A stretch of 64,000 nucleotides of DNA from NCBI RefSeq assembly GCF_003955715.1, contig NZ_CP034463.1, positions 6,510,001-6,574,000 of the forward strand. The letters are read 5' to 3'. Source of the stretch: Streptomyces aquilus (GTDB lineage: Bacteria > Actinomycetota > Actinomycetes > Streptomycetales > Streptomycetaceae). Both the position numbers and the translations under genes were made by a program. Positions 1 to 8,867 of the stretch are shown piece after piece. Below the pieces are notes generated by a model that worked only from the letters and a program-made list of their open reading frames with translations, made no database searches and was not told the origin of the DNA. Numbering within the stretch: position 1 is the stretch's first letter; every line of letters begins with the position of its first letter.

Positions 1-59
1 GTCAGCTTCGCGCGCAGCGAGTGGATGCCGCGTTTGCAGCCCAGCCTGCGGAGCCTCAT
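1..59 (-). CDS. Sensor histidine kinase, N-terminal fragment cut by window edge
   Basis: An ATG at 59-57 overlaps the stop of the upstream response regulator by four bases (ATGA), and the frame stays open to the window edge, giving 19 residues that start MRLRRLGCKRGIHSLRAKL. The short basic stretch ending in SLRAKL is typical of the cytoplasmic N-terminus just before the first membrane segment of actinobacterial sensor kinases. Position directly downstream of an OmpR-type regulator supports a two-component pair. Only the start is visible, so the kinase identity is inferred from context. Confidence 0.6.
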   Translation of the reverse strand, partial: MRLRRLGCKRGIHSLRAKL

Positions 60-745
60 GCCAGTCCGTATCCGACGCCGCGCCGCGTGGTGATCACCGG
101 CGGTCCCAGGGTGTCCAGCTTGCGCCGCAGATAGCTGATGTAGGTCTCCACGACGGTCGACTCGGTCGGCGTGTGCTCGTACTGCCAGACATGGCGCAGG
201 AGTTGCTCCTTGGGGACGATCCGGCCGCCGTTGCGCACCAGGAAGCGCAGCAGTGCGTACTCGGTGGGGGTGAGCTCGACCGAGCGGCCCGCGCGGTGCA
301 CCGAATACGTCGTCTCGTCCAGCTCCAGGTCGCCGTAGCGCAGCAGCGGCCGCTGCGGCAGCACGTCGGCGGAGCGGGTCCGGCGCAGGACGGCGGTGAT
401 CCGGGCGACGACCTCGTCGATGTTGAACGGCTTGGTGATGTAGTCGTCGCCGAAGCCGAGGGCGCCGACGACCTCGGCGGGCGAGTCGCGGGCGGTGAGG
501 AACACCAACGCCAGGTCGGGCCGCTCGGCGCGCAGTTGCCTGCCGAGGGCGCGGCCGTCGCCGTCGGGCAGCATCACGTCGAGCAGCGCCGCGTCGGGCC
601 GGGTGCGCTCGGCGAGCGCCAGGGCCTCGCGGACGGTGCCCGCGACCATCACCTCGAACCGGTGGTAGCGCAGCGCGATGGCGAGGACGTCCGCGATGCT
701 CTCCTCGTCCTCCACGACCAGCACGGTGCCTGGAGCCGTCGTCAT
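56..745 (-). CDS. OmpR-family two-component response regulator
   Basis: 229 residues, the usual length for an OmpR/PhoB regulator. Receiver domain at about 8-122: acidic pocket E12/D13, phospho-acceptor D56 in LLDVMLP, switch T84 in FLTARD and invariant K105 in ITKPF. Winged-helix DNA-binding domain at about 133-229 with the ELTPTEYALLRFL recognition region and a C-terminal TTRRGVGYGL hairpin. The start is the ATG at 745, which puts the receiver at the expected distance from the N-terminus. It is cotranscribed with the overlapping kinase fragment at the window edge and divergent from the MMPL exporter at 905, which is a plausible but unproven target. Confidence 0.93.
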   Translation of the reverse strand: MTTAPGTVLVVEDEESIADVLAIALRYHRFEVMVAGTVREALALAERTRPDAALLDVMLPDGDGRALGRQLRAERPDLALVFLTARDSPAEVVGALGFGDDYITKPFNIDEVVARITAVLRRTRSADVLPQRPLLRYGDLELDETTYSVHRAGRSVELTPTEYALLRFLVRNGGRIVPKEQLLRHVWQYEHTPTESTVVETYISYLRRKLDTLGPPVITTRRGVGYGLA

Positions 746-904
746 GCCCCCAGTATCGGCGGCCCCACTGACAGCCGGGTGGTTCGGTGCTTTGGAGTTC
801 CTTGAGAGTCGGTGGGCTTCGGTGTCCCCCGCGCGTGCGGCGCCGCCAGTCTTGTTGCCCAGGACCTGGGGGACCGACCGACAACCGACTGGGGAGTGTT
901 GAGC

Positions 905-3322
905 GTGGCGGCATTGGCACGATGGTGCTATCGGCATCGGCTGGTGGTCCTGTTCTTGTGGGTGGGGGCGTTGTTCGGTCTGGGCTTCTCGGCCTCGACG
1001 GCGGGCACGAACTACGCGAACGTCTTCTCCCTCCCGGACACGGACTCCAAGAGCGCGTACGACCTGATGGAGAAGGCCTTCCCGAACACCTCGGGCGACA
1101 CCGACACCGTGGTGTGGAAGGTCGACGGGGGCTCGGTGAAGGACCGGGCGGTCCAGGACCGGATCGAGCCGGCCCTCGAAAAGATCGCGAAGATGCCCGG
1201 CGTCGGCGCGGTGACCAGCCCCTACGACACTCAAGGGGCCGCGCAGATCAGCAAGGACGGCAAGATCGCGTACGCGCAGCTGACCTTCGCCAAGCGCGCG
1301 AACGAGGTGCCCAAGGAGCTCGTCGAGGACGTCGTCGACACCGCGCAGGCTGCTGAACGGGACGGCCTTCAGGTCGAGTTGGGCGGTCAGGCCATCCAGC
1401 GGGTGCAGGAGCCGCCGCAGGGCCTGTCGGAGATGGTCGGCATCGTCGCGGCGGCCGTCGTGCTGTTCCTGGCCTTCGGCTCGCTCTTCGCGATGCTGCT
1501 GCCGATCGCGATCGCCGTGTTCGGCGTGGGCATGGGCCTGTTCTCCACCCAACTGCTCAGCCACGCCACCGACATCCCGGACATCGCCCCGCTGCTCGCC
1601 TCCCTGATCGGCCTCGGCGTCGGCATCGACTACGCCCTGTTCATCGTCACCCGGCACCGGCGCGGCATCCTGCGTGGCATGGACCCGGAGGAGTCGGCGG
1701 TCACCGCCCTCAACACCTCCGGCCGCGCGGTGCTGTTCGCGGGCGGCACGGTCTGTATCGCGCTCGCCGGCATGCTCGTGACGCGGCTGCGTTTCCTGGA
1801 CGGCGTGGTCGTCGGCACCTCGCTGACGGTCGTCCTGAGCGTGCTGGCGGCCACCACGCTGCTGCCGGCCCTGCTCGGGCTGCTCGGCCCGCGCGTCCTC
1901 AGTCGCCGCCAGCGCCGGAAGCTGGCAGCGAACGGACCCGAGCAGGAGAAGGCGAGCGGCCTCGCCGCCCGCTGGTCGGTGAACGTCCAGAAGCGCCCCC
2001 GCAGGATCGCCGCGCTCGCCCTCGTCGTCATGGCCGTCCTCGCCATACCGGTCCTCTCGCTCCGCCTCGGCGCGACCGACCAGGGCAACGACGACGCCTC
2101 CACGACCACCAGGAAGGCCTACGACCTGCTCGCCGAGGGCTTCGGCCCGGGCTTCAACGGCCCGCTCCAGGTGGTCACCGACGGCGGGGACACGACCGCG
2201 CTGGTCAAGGGCCTCGATTCGGCCCCCGGTGTCGCCCGGGTCGCGGCGCTGCCGCCCGCGAAGGGCGTCACGGTGATCCAGGTCGTGCCGACGACGTCAC
2301 CGCAGTCCAAGGAGACCGACGACCTGATCGACACCCTGCGGGACGACGTGATCCCGCAGGCGGGCGCCCAGGCCCACGTGGGCGGCGTGACCGCCGTCTC
2401 CAAGGACTTCGCGTCGGTCACCGGCGACCGCCTGCCGCTGTTCATCGCGACGATCATCGGCCTCGGCTTCCTGCTCCTGCTGGTCGCCTTTCGCTCCCTG
2501 GTCGTCCCGCTGACGGCCGCCCTGATGAACCTGATCGCCGCGGCGGCCTCCTTCGGTGTCCTCGTGGCGGTCTTCCAGTGGGGCTGGGGCCTGGAGATGC
2601 TGGGCCTCGGCAAGGAGGGCCCGATCAACGCCTTCCTGCCGGTCATCATGCTGTCGCTGCTCTTCGGCCTCTCCATGGACTACCAGGTGTTCCTGGTGAG
2701 CCGGATGCACGAGGAGTGGGTCCACACCAAGGACAACGCGCGCGCGGTGCGGGTCGGTCTGGCGGAGACCAGCCGGGTCATCAACAGCGCGGCCCTGATC
2801 ATGGTCTGTGTGTTCCTCGCCTTCGTCCTGAGCGGCGACTCGGGCGCGGCGATGGCGGGTGTCGGGCTGGCGGCCGCGGTGGCCCTGGACGCGTTCGTCC
2901 TGCGTACGGCGCTGGTGCCGGCCGCGATGCATCTGCTCGGGAACTCCAACTGGTGGCTGCCGGGGTGGCTGGAGAAGCGGCTGCCGCACCTCGCGGTGGA
3001 GCCCAAGGAGGACGAGCCCGACCCGGTGGCGGCGACCCCGGACGGCCCGGCTTCGGCCGTCCACGGCTTCGTCCGCGACGAGGACGGCGCGCCCGTCGAG
3101 GGCGCGGCGGTCACGCTGCTCACGCGCGGCGGCCGCCAGCTGGACCGGGTGGTGTCGCTGGCCGACGGCTCCTACATCGTGTCGGTCCCGGCGCCGGGGA
3201 CGTATCTCCTGGCGGCGACGGCGGCTTCGTACGGCTCACGCGCGGGGCACGTCGTCGTCGGGGAAGGACCGCTGGTGTACGACGTGGAGCTGGCCGACGG
3301 TGAGGTCGACGCCGTCAACTGA
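905..3322 (+). CDS. MMPL/RND-family membrane transporter with C-terminal carboxypeptidase-regulatory-like domain
   Basis: 805 residues. It has the two-fold MMPL layout: TM1 at about 13-30, an extracytoplasmic loop, a helix bundle containing G-IDYALFIVTR (D242-Y243), then a second half with GLSMDYQVFLVSR (D592-Y593). The paired Asp-Tyr residues in TM4 and TM10 are the proton-relay signature of mycobacterial MmpL proteins. Residues of about 719-805 form a beta-sandwich like the carboxypeptidase regulatory domain, beginning VHGFVRDEDGAPVEGAAVTL. The GTG at 905 is chosen because GGGGAG lies at 891-896 with 8-nt spacing; an upstream in-frame GTG at 896 sits on that site. Family members export lipids or hydrophobic compounds; the substrate is unknown. 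Confidence 0.9.
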   Translation: MAALARWCYRHRLVVLFLWVGALFGLGFSASTAGTNYANVFSLPDTDSKSAYDLMEKAFPNTSGDTDTVVWKVDGGSVKDRAVQDRIEPALEKIAKMPGVGAVTSPYDTQGAAQISKDGKIAYAQLTFAKRANEVPKELVEDVVDTAQAAERDGLQVELGGQAIQRVQEPPQGLSEMVGIVAAAVVLFLAFGSLFAMLLPIAIAVFGVGMGLFSTQLLSHATDIPDIAPLLASLIGLGVGIDYALFIVTRHRRGILRGMDPEESAVTALNTSGRAVLFAGGTVCIALAGMLVTRLRFLDGVVVGTSLTVVLSVLAATTLLPALLGLLGPRVLSRRQRRKLAANGPEQEKASGLAARWSVNVQKRPRRIAALALVVMAVLAIPVLSLRLGATDQGNDDASTTTRKAYDLLAEGFGPGFNGPLQVVTDGGDTTALVKGLDSAPGVARVAALPPAKGVTVIQVVPTTSPQSKETDDLIDTLRDDVIPQAGAQAHVGGVTAVSKDFASVTGDRLPLFIATIIGLGFLLLLVAFRSLVVPLTAALMNLIAAAASFGVLVAVFQWGWGLEMLGLGKEGPINAFLPVIMLSLLFGLSMDYQVFLVSRMHEEWVHTKDNARAVRVGLAETSRVINSAALIMVCVFLAFVLSGDSGAAMAGVGLAAAVALDAFVLRTALVPAAMHLLGNSNWWLPGWLEKRLPHLAVEPKEDEPDPVAATPDGPASAVHGFVRDEDGAPVEGAAVTLLTRGGRQLDRVVSLADGSYIVSVPAPGTYLLAATAASYGSRAGHVVVGEGPLVYDVELADGEVDAVN

Positions 3323-3328
3323 GGTGGA

Positions 3329-4075
3329 CTACTCGGGCCTCCTGCCGGGGTCGGGCATCATCTTCGTCATCCCCGGCAGGAAGTCCGTGAACAGCTCGTG
3401 CACCTCCCGCACGAGCGGCCGCAGCACCCGGAACCGGGCCAGCGCGACCCCGCGCGCGGTGAGCCGGGCCCCGCGCTCGGCGAGCCGGTAACTCCGCTCC
3501 CGCCCCGGCGTCCGGTCGAAGATCCAGTACAGCACGAGCCCCATCTGGGACAGCCACATCAGCTCGGGCAGCACGTCCCGCAGTTCCTCGGGCACCTTGG
3601 TCCTCGTCCCGGCGAGCACCTGGCGGTGGACGGAGATCGCCTCCACGCGCGCGTGCTCCGACTCCTCGGAGAACGGGCTGAGCGGGCTGTCGGGGTCGGC
3701 GGCGTTCTTGAAGAACTGCACCGCGAACTCGTGGTACGGCGTGGCGATGTCCAGCCACGCCCGCAGCACGCCCGCCAGCCGCGCCTCCAGGTCGGTCTCC
3801 CGCGCCAGGACCTCCCGGACCGCCACCTGGTGCTCGGCGGCGATCCGGTCGTAGAAGCCCTGGATCAGGTGTTCCTTGCCCTCGAAGTAGTAGTACGCGT
3901 TGCCGACGGAGACCCCGGCCTCCTTGGCGATGGCCCGCATGGTCGTCTTGTCGTAGCCGCGCTCCTGGAACAGCCGCATGGCGGTCTCCAGGATGAGGGC
4001 ACGGGTCTGCTCGGACTTGCTGGACGGCGCGGCGCCGTCGTCGTCTTCTGCGTTCTCTACGTTCTTCGCGGGCAC
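3329..4075 (-). CDS. TetR/AcrR-family transcriptional regulator
   Basis: 248 residues from the GTG at 4075. Helix-turn-helix at about 22-68: ALILETAMRLFQERGYDKTT, then MRAIAKEAGVSVGNAYYYFEGKEHL, a textbook TetR DNA-binding domain. The C-terminal ligand/dimer domain has no recognisable subfamily. The start has no strong ribosome-binding site. It ends 6 bp from the convergent MMPL gene and is followed upstream by the VOC gene on the same strand with a 26-bp gap. It could regulate the MMPL exporter, but there is no divergent arrangement or visible operator to support that. Confidence 0.88.
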   Translation of the reverse strand: MPAKNVENAEDDDGAAPSSKSEQTRALILETAMRLFQERGYDKTTMRAIAKEAGVSVGNAYYYFEGKEHLIQGFYDRIAAEHQVAVREVLARETDLEARLAGVLRAWLDIATPYHEFAVQFFKNAADPDSPLSPFSEESEHARVEAISVHRQVLAGTRTKVPEELRDVLPELMWLSQMGLVLYWIFDRTPGRERSYRLAERGARLTARGVALARFRVLRPLVREVHELFTDFLPGMTKMMPDPGRRPE

Positions 4076-4101
4076 GGTACGAGAGCCTAAAGGCACCCGT
4101 G

Positions 4102-4512
4102 TCACGACCTGCGACCGAGCTCCGGACGCTTGGTGTAGTCGGTGAACCCGAGGACGTTGCCCCAGGGGTCGGCGACCTCCACGGTCCAGCCGGTGGCCAC
4201 GGAGAACGGCTCGTCCAGCAGCGCGATCCCGGCGCCGCGCAGCGTGCGCGCGGCCACGCGCGCGTCCGGCACCTCCAGCCACACGCGCGGGGACGGCCAC
4301 GGCGGCGGACGGTGCCCCACCGCCTCCTCCTGCCGGAGCAGGATCCCGGGCATCTCCCCGCCGACCTTGAGCCCCGCGATCCCGGCCTCGTCGAGCCGGA
4401 ACCCCACCGTGAACCCCGCGCGTTCATAGAACCCGACGGCCTCGCCGAGATCGCCGACGGGCAGCAGCACGTTGTCGAAACCGAGCAGTTCGTACGACTC
4501 GTCATCTGACAT
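4102..4512 (-). CDS. VOC (glyoxalase/bleomycin-resistance fold) protein
   Basis: 136 residues in a single vicinal-oxygen-chelate module: NVLLPVGDLGEAVGFYERAGF at the start (beta-alpha-beta) and ARTLRGAGIALLDEPF...VADPWGNVLGFTDYT at the end. The DPWGN..GF segment is the usual position of the C-terminal metal-ligand strand, but the canonical Glu/His ligands are not clear, so catalytic activity is uncertain. It probably shares a transcript with the TetR gene downstream. Substrate is unknown. Confidence 0.82.
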   Translation of the reverse strand: MSDDESYELLGFDNVLLPVGDLGEAVGFYERAGFTVGFRLDEAGIAGLKVGGEMPGILLRQEEAVGHRPPPWPSPRVWLEVPDARVAARTLRGAGIALLDEPFSVATGWTVEVADPWGNVLGFTDYTKRPELGRRS

Positions 4513-4643
4513 GCGATCAGATTAGGTGCGGGGATGACGGTTGCCGGGCGGACCGCCCACGAGGTCACTCATTGGGCCGAGAAACCACGCCCCGCGTCGG
4601 TACGCTGAGCCCTCGCCGGCGGCGTACGACGGAGGGGACGGGG

Positions 4644-5054
4644 ATGGTTCCGGGAGCAGAGGCCTTCTTCGGCGAGGTACGGGCGGCGTTCGCCGGGACC
4701 GCGCGCAGACTGGCACTGGAGGGTCCGTCGCAGACCGCGGACCGGCATCTCGCGGTGGTGACGTACACCGGCGCCGACGTGCGCTACAAGGCCGTCCTCG
4801 GGCTGTGGGCGGGCGACGTCGAGATCCACGTCTGCCGGGACGCCGAGGCCACCGAGTGCAAGGTCGGCGTCGAGAAGCTGGCGCGGGCCGCGGGGGTCGG
4901 GGGCGCGGCCACGTTCGGCGCCCGCAGCATGCGCCAGCTGCGGAAGTCCCTGACCAGCCAGGTCCGTTACGTCGAACTCGTCCATCCGCTGGTCACCGTC
5001 GAGCTGATGCGGGCGGCCGGGGCGCGGGAGTGGAGCCGGCCGCTGGTGCGGTGA
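4644..5054 (+). CDS. Conserved hypothetical protein
   Basis: 136 residues, no signal peptide or membrane segment. The start ATG at 4644 has GGAGGGGA at 4631-4638. It contains a mixed alpha/beta core (LAVVTYTGADVRYKAVLGLWAGDVEIHVC) and a basic C-terminal half. I do not recognise the family. Codon use is normal for the genome, supporting a real gene. It stands as a single gene with about 45 bp before the next start. Confidence 0.7.
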   Translation: MVPGAEAFFGEVRAAFAGTARRLALEGPSQTADRHLAVVTYTGADVRYKAVLGLWAGDVEIHVCRDAEATECKVGVEKLARAAGVGGAATFGARSMRQLRKSLTSQVRYVELVHPLVTVELMRAAGAREWSRPLVR

Positions 5055-5100
5055 GCCTGCGGGACCGGCGTTGTCAGTGGCGGGCCGTACTGTCGGCGGC

Positions 5101-5493
5101 ATGGGATTCGTGACGTTCGTCGACGAGACGACAAGCGGGGGCCGCAGCGACGGCTGGGGGCTGGACATCGCCGAGGAGCGGCTCAGCGTGCGGGAGTTGA
5201 TCCGCCGCCGGGTCGTCCAGGAGGTCGCCGAGTACAACGCGCGCACGCCCGAGGTCTTCCAGGGCCTGGTCCAGCCCGAGGACACCGAGCGCGTGCTCAA
5301 CGGCTACGCGCTGCGCACGCCCCGCCGCATAGACCCGGAGAAGCAGACGGCCCTGGCGCTGAAGGCGTTCGCGGGCAACGGCTTCCTGGTGCTCGTCGGC
5401 GACCGTCAGGTGACCGAGCTCGACGAGGAGATCGAGCTGGGCCTGTCGACCGAGGTCACGTTCCTCAAGCTCGTGGCACTGGTGGGTGGCTGA
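5101..5493 (+). CDS. Conserved hypothetical protein paired with the DUF4132 gene
   Basis: 130 residues from the ATG at 5101. The sequence is soluble and acidic, with a short helix rich in charged residues (LSVRELIRRRVVQEVAEYNA) and a C-terminal strand-rich region ending VTFLKLVALVGG. Its TGA overlaps the next ATG by one base (TGATG at 5491-5495), so translation is coupled to the DUF4132 protein and the two probably act together. No known domain recognised. Confidence 0.75.
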   Translation: MGFVTFVDETTSGGRSDGWGLDIAEERLSVRELIRRRVVQEVAEYNARTPEVFQGLVQPEDTERVLNGYALRTPRRIDPEKQTALALKAFAGNGFLVLVGDRQVTELDEEIELGLSTEVTFLKLVALVGG

Positions 5494-7976
5494 TGACCGA
5501 GCCGACCGAGGGCCGCGCCGAGCTGATCCAGGACGTTCTCGCACTCCTCGCGGCTGAGGACGCCGAGCGTGTCGTGCCGCGGCTGCTGGAGCTCGCCGAG
5601 CTGGTCGCAGGCCCGTGGGGCGGGCCCGAACAGGCGGTCCTCAAGGAGCTGCGCCTGGTCGAAGCCCCGTTCCGGCCCGCGCTGCTGCACCGCCTGGCCC
5701 GGCGCTACTTCGAGCTGGAGCCGGGCGCGGACGGCCGTCGGCACATCATGCACATGCTGGCCAACCTGCGGGACCGGACAGACGACGACCATCCGCGCGA
5801 CCTGCGACCCGCTCTGATCGCGGTGCTGTCCGAGCAGGAGGCGCATCACGACGTGACTCAACTCCTGCGGCTCACCGAGCTGGAGCGCGCCGACGGCCAT
5901 GAACTCCCGGGCGACTTCGTCGCGTTGCTCCGCCGTACGCGACTGACGACGTGGAGCGGGAAGGGGAGGCTGGGCCCCCTGGTCGCGACGCTCACCCACC
6001 CCGTGGTGAACCCGGGAGAGGCCTGGTCCGACCAGGCCCTCGCCGACCTGGCGGAACGGGACGAGAGCTGGTCGCGGCTCGTCGCCCACGCGGCCACGGC
6101 CACGGCCGCCCGCCCCTCCGCCCCGTGGGAGAAGACCGGGCGGGCGCTCGTCGAGGCCGTCGGCGCGGAGCCGGTGCGGGAACGCCTGACGGACTGGCTG
6201 CGCCTGGTCGGGCGCCCCCGCACCCGCCCCCTGCTCGTGCCGGCGTACGGCACGGACCCCAACGCCACCTTCGACCCGTACAACGCCGACGTGCTGCGCG
6301 GACTGACCTGGCTCCTCTCCTTCCTGCCCCCGCACCCCGAGACCGCCCGCACCCTGGGCGCCCTCGTCGAGACCTCGCTCAAGAAGGTCTCCGGCCTCGG
6401 CCCGGTCAACCCCAAGGTCGCCAACGCCGCTGTCACCGCCCTCGCCCGCGTCGACAGCGAGCCGGCCCTCGCCGAACTCGCCCGCCTCGCCACCCGGGTC
6501 ACCTACAAGGGCACGCTCAAGCTGCTCGACACCTCACTCGACGCGCGCGCCGAGGCCATGGGGCTCAGCCGCGAGGAGACCGAGGAACTGGCCGTCCCCG
6601 CCTACGGGCTGACGGAGGTCGGCCGTGCCGAGCACCACCTCGGCGAGAGCACGGCACTCATCGGGATCAGCGGCACCAAGGCGACGCTGAGCTGGCGCAA
6701 CGCCACCGGAAAGGCCGTGAAGAGCGTCCCCGCCGACGTCCGCCGCGACCACCCCGACGAGCTCAAGGACCTCAAGGCGGCCGTCAAGGACATCGACAAG
6801 ATGCTCTCGGCCCAGAGCGAGCGCCTGGACCGCCAGTTCGTGGCCCGCCGCACCTGGACCTACGCCGCCTGGCGCGAGCGCTACCTCGACCACCCCCTCG
6901 TCGGCACCCTCGCCCGCCGCCTCCTGTGGACCGTCGACGGCACCACGGCCGGCTACGCCGACGGCGCCCTGCGCACCCTCACCGACGCCCCCGTGGACAG
7001 CGGCACCGAGGTCACGCTCTGGCACCCCGTCGACCACGAACCCGCCGAGATCGTCGCCTGGCGCGACTGGCTGGAGAGGCACGGCATCACCCAGCCGTTC
7101 AAGCAGGCCCACCGCGAGGTGTATCTGCTGACGGACGCGGAACGCGCGACGGGCACCTACTCCAACCGCTTCGCCGCGCACTACCTCCGCCAGCACCAGT
7201 TCCACGCCCTCGCGGCGGTCCGCGGCTGGCGCAACAAGCTGCGCCTGAACGTGGACGACGAGGCGCCGCCCGCCACCCGCGAACTGCCCGCGTGGGGCCT
7301 GCGCGCCGAGTACTGGATCGAGGGCGACGGCGGCGAGCACCACGACGACCTCACGGACTCCGGCAGCTTCCTGCGCCTGCGCACCGACCAGGTCCGCTTC
7401 TACCCGATCGACGCGGCGGAGAACTCCGCGCACTGCTGCGGCGGCGAGTACCGCATGCGGATGCACGGCGGGGCAGCCCTGGCCGACCCGCTGCCCCTGA
7501 CCGACATCCCGCCCCTGGTCCTGTCCGAAGTCCTGCGCGACGTGGACCTGTTCGTCGGCGTGGCCAGCGTCGGCAACGACCCGACCTGGCAGGACGGCGG
7601 CCCCGGCGGCCGCTTCCAGGAGTACTGGACGGCGTACGGCTTCGGCGAACTCGGCGAGAGCGCCGAGACCCGCCGCGCCCTGCTGGAACGCCTCATACCC
7701 CGCCTGGCGATAGCCGACCGCTGCACGCTGGAGGGCCGCTTCCTCCAGGTCAAGGGCGACCGCCACACGTACAGGATCCACCTGGGCTCGGGCAACATCC
7801 TGCGCACCCCGAACGACCAGTACGTGTGCATCGTCCCCCGGTCCAACCCCGCGGCCCCGCAGGCCGGCTACCTCCCCTACGAGGGTGACCGGATGCTCGC
7901 GGTCATCCTCAGCAAGGCGATGATGCTGGCCGCCGACACGAAGATCACGGACCGGACGATCCTGAGCCAGCTGTAG
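5493..7976 (+). CDS. DUF4132 domain-containing protein (MolR/YehI-like)
   Basis: 827 residues, soluble. The N-terminal two-thirds is helical and repeat-like. The middle holds a DUF4132-type core (KSVPADVRRDHPDELKDLK, then WTYAAWRERYLDHPLVGTL and LLWTVDG), followed by the C-terminal region with WRDWLERHGITQPFKQAHRE and a final nucleic-acid-like beta domain. The family includes E. coli YehI/MolR and is uncharacterised biochemically. Translation is coupled to the 130-residue protein upstream. A strong hairpin follows at 8041. Confidence 0.8.
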   Translation: MTEPTEGRAELIQDVLALLAAEDAERVVPRLLELAELVAGPWGGPEQAVLKELRLVEAPFRPALLHRLARRYFELEPGADGRRHIMHMLANLRDRTDDDHPRDLRPALIAVLSEQEAHHDVTQLLRLTELERADGHELPGDFVALLRRTRLTTWSGKGRLGPLVATLTHPVVNPGEAWSDQALADLAERDESWSRLVAHAATATAARPSAPWEKTGRALVEAVGAEPVRERLTDWLRLVGRPRTRPLLVPAYGTDPNATFDPYNADVLRGLTWLLSFLPPHPETARTLGALVETSLKKVSGLGPVNPKVANAAVTALARVDSEPALAELARLATRVTYKGTLKLLDTSLDARAEAMGLSREETEELAVPAYGLTEVGRAEHHLGESTALIGISGTKATLSWRNATGKAVKSVPADVRRDHPDELKDLKAAVKDIDKMLSAQSERLDRQFVARRTWTYAAWRERYLDHPLVGTLARRLLWTVDGTTAGYADGALRTLTDAPVDSGTEVTLWHPVDHEPAEIVAWRDWLERHGITQPFKQAHREVYLLTDAERATGTYSNRFAAHYLRQHQFHALAAVRGWRNKLRLNVDDEAPPATRELPAWGLRAEYWIEGDGGEHHDDLTDSGSFLRLRTDQVRFYPIDAAENSAHCCGGEYRMRMHGGAALADPLPLTDIPPLVLSEVLRDVDLFVGVASVGNDPTWQDGGPGGRFQEYWTAYGFGELGESAETRRALLERLIPRLAIADRCTLEGRFLQVKGDRHTYRIHLGSGNILRTPNDQYVCIVPRSNPAAPQAGYLPYEGDRMLAVILSKAMMLAADTKITDRTILSQL

Positions 7977-8040
7977 TCACTGCCGGTCGACACCGCCGCG
8001 GACGAGCTCCAGTGCGACGGCGGCGTGTGGCGTCGACGCC

Positions 8041-8071
8041 AGGGCCCCGTTCCCAACGGGAACGGGGCCCT
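8041..8071. terminator. Bidirectional transcription terminator hairpin
   Basis: Perfect 14-bp inverted repeat AGGGCCCCGTTCCC (8041-8054) with AAC loop and complement at 8058-8071. It lies between the convergent ends of the DUF4132 gene and sdhB and can serve both. Confidence 0.85.
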
Positions 8072-8105
8072 CACGGCCGTACGGAAAGCCGTACCGCGAA
8101 CGACC

Positions 8106-8867
8106 TCAGAACCGGCGCGTGATCAGCGCCTTCTTGACCTCGGCGATCGCCTTCGTGACCTCGATGCCACGGGGGCAGGCGTCCGTGCAGTTGAACGTGG
8201 TGCGGCAGCGCCACACGCCGTCGCGGTCGTTGAGGATCTCCAGGCGCTGCTCGCCCGCCTCGTCACGGCTGTCGAAGATGAAGCGGTGCGCGTTCACGAT
8301 CGCCGCCGGGCCGAAGTACTGGCCGTCGTTCCAGAAGACCGGGCACGAGGACGTGCAGGCGGCGCACAGGATGCACTTCGTCGTGTCGTCGAAGCGCTCG
8401 CGGTCCTCGGCGGACTGCAGACGCTCGCGCGTCGGCTCGTTCGTCTCCTTCGTGATGAGGAAGGGCATCACGTCGCGGTACGCCTGGAAGAACGGCTCCA
8501 TGTCGACGACCAGGTCCTTCAGGACCGTCAGACCCTTGATCGGCTCGACCGTGATCGGCTTCTCGGGGTTGATGTCCTTGATGAGGGTCTTGCAGGCAAG
8601 ACGGTTCTTGCCGTTGATCCTCATGGCGTCCGAGCCGCAGATGCCGTGGGCGCAGGAGCGGCGGAACGTCAGCGTGCCGTCCAGGTCCCACTTGATCTTG
8701 TGGAGGCCGTCGAGGACACGCTCCTTGGGGTCGATCTCCAGCTGGAAGTCTTCCCAGGTCGCCTCGGCCGAGACCTCCGGGTTGAAGCGGCGGACCCGGA
8801 AGGTGACGGTGATGTAGGGAGAGGCCGCGGACTCCGCCTCGACCTTGTCCAGAACAGGGGTAGCCAT
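8106..8867 (-). CDS. sdhB: Succinate dehydrogenase iron-sulfur subunit
   Basis: 253 residues. The N-terminal ferredoxin domain carries the [2Fe-2S] ligands C72, C77, D80 and C92 (CAHGICGSD...LAC). The C-terminal helical domain carries two cluster motifs: C165/C168/C171 with C231, and C175 with C221/C227, for the [4Fe-4S] and [3Fe-4S] centres. It passes electrons from the flavoprotein to quinone in the membrane-bound complex II. Last gene of the sdhCDAB operon; its ATG overlaps the sdhA stop (TGATG), so the two subunits are translationally coupled. Confidence 0.98.
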   Translation of the reverse strand: MATPVLDKVEAESAASPYITVTFRVRRFNPEVSAEATWEDFQLEIDPKERVLDGLHKIKWDLDGTLTFRRSCAHGICGSDAMRINGKNRLACKTLIKDINPEKPITVEPIKGLTVLKDLVVDMEPFFQAYRDVMPFLITKETNEPTRERLQSAEDRERFDDTTKCILCAACTSSCPVFWNDGQYFGPAAIVNAHRFIFDSRDEAGEQRLEILNDRDGVWRCRTTFNCTDACPRGIEVTKAIAEVKKALITRRF

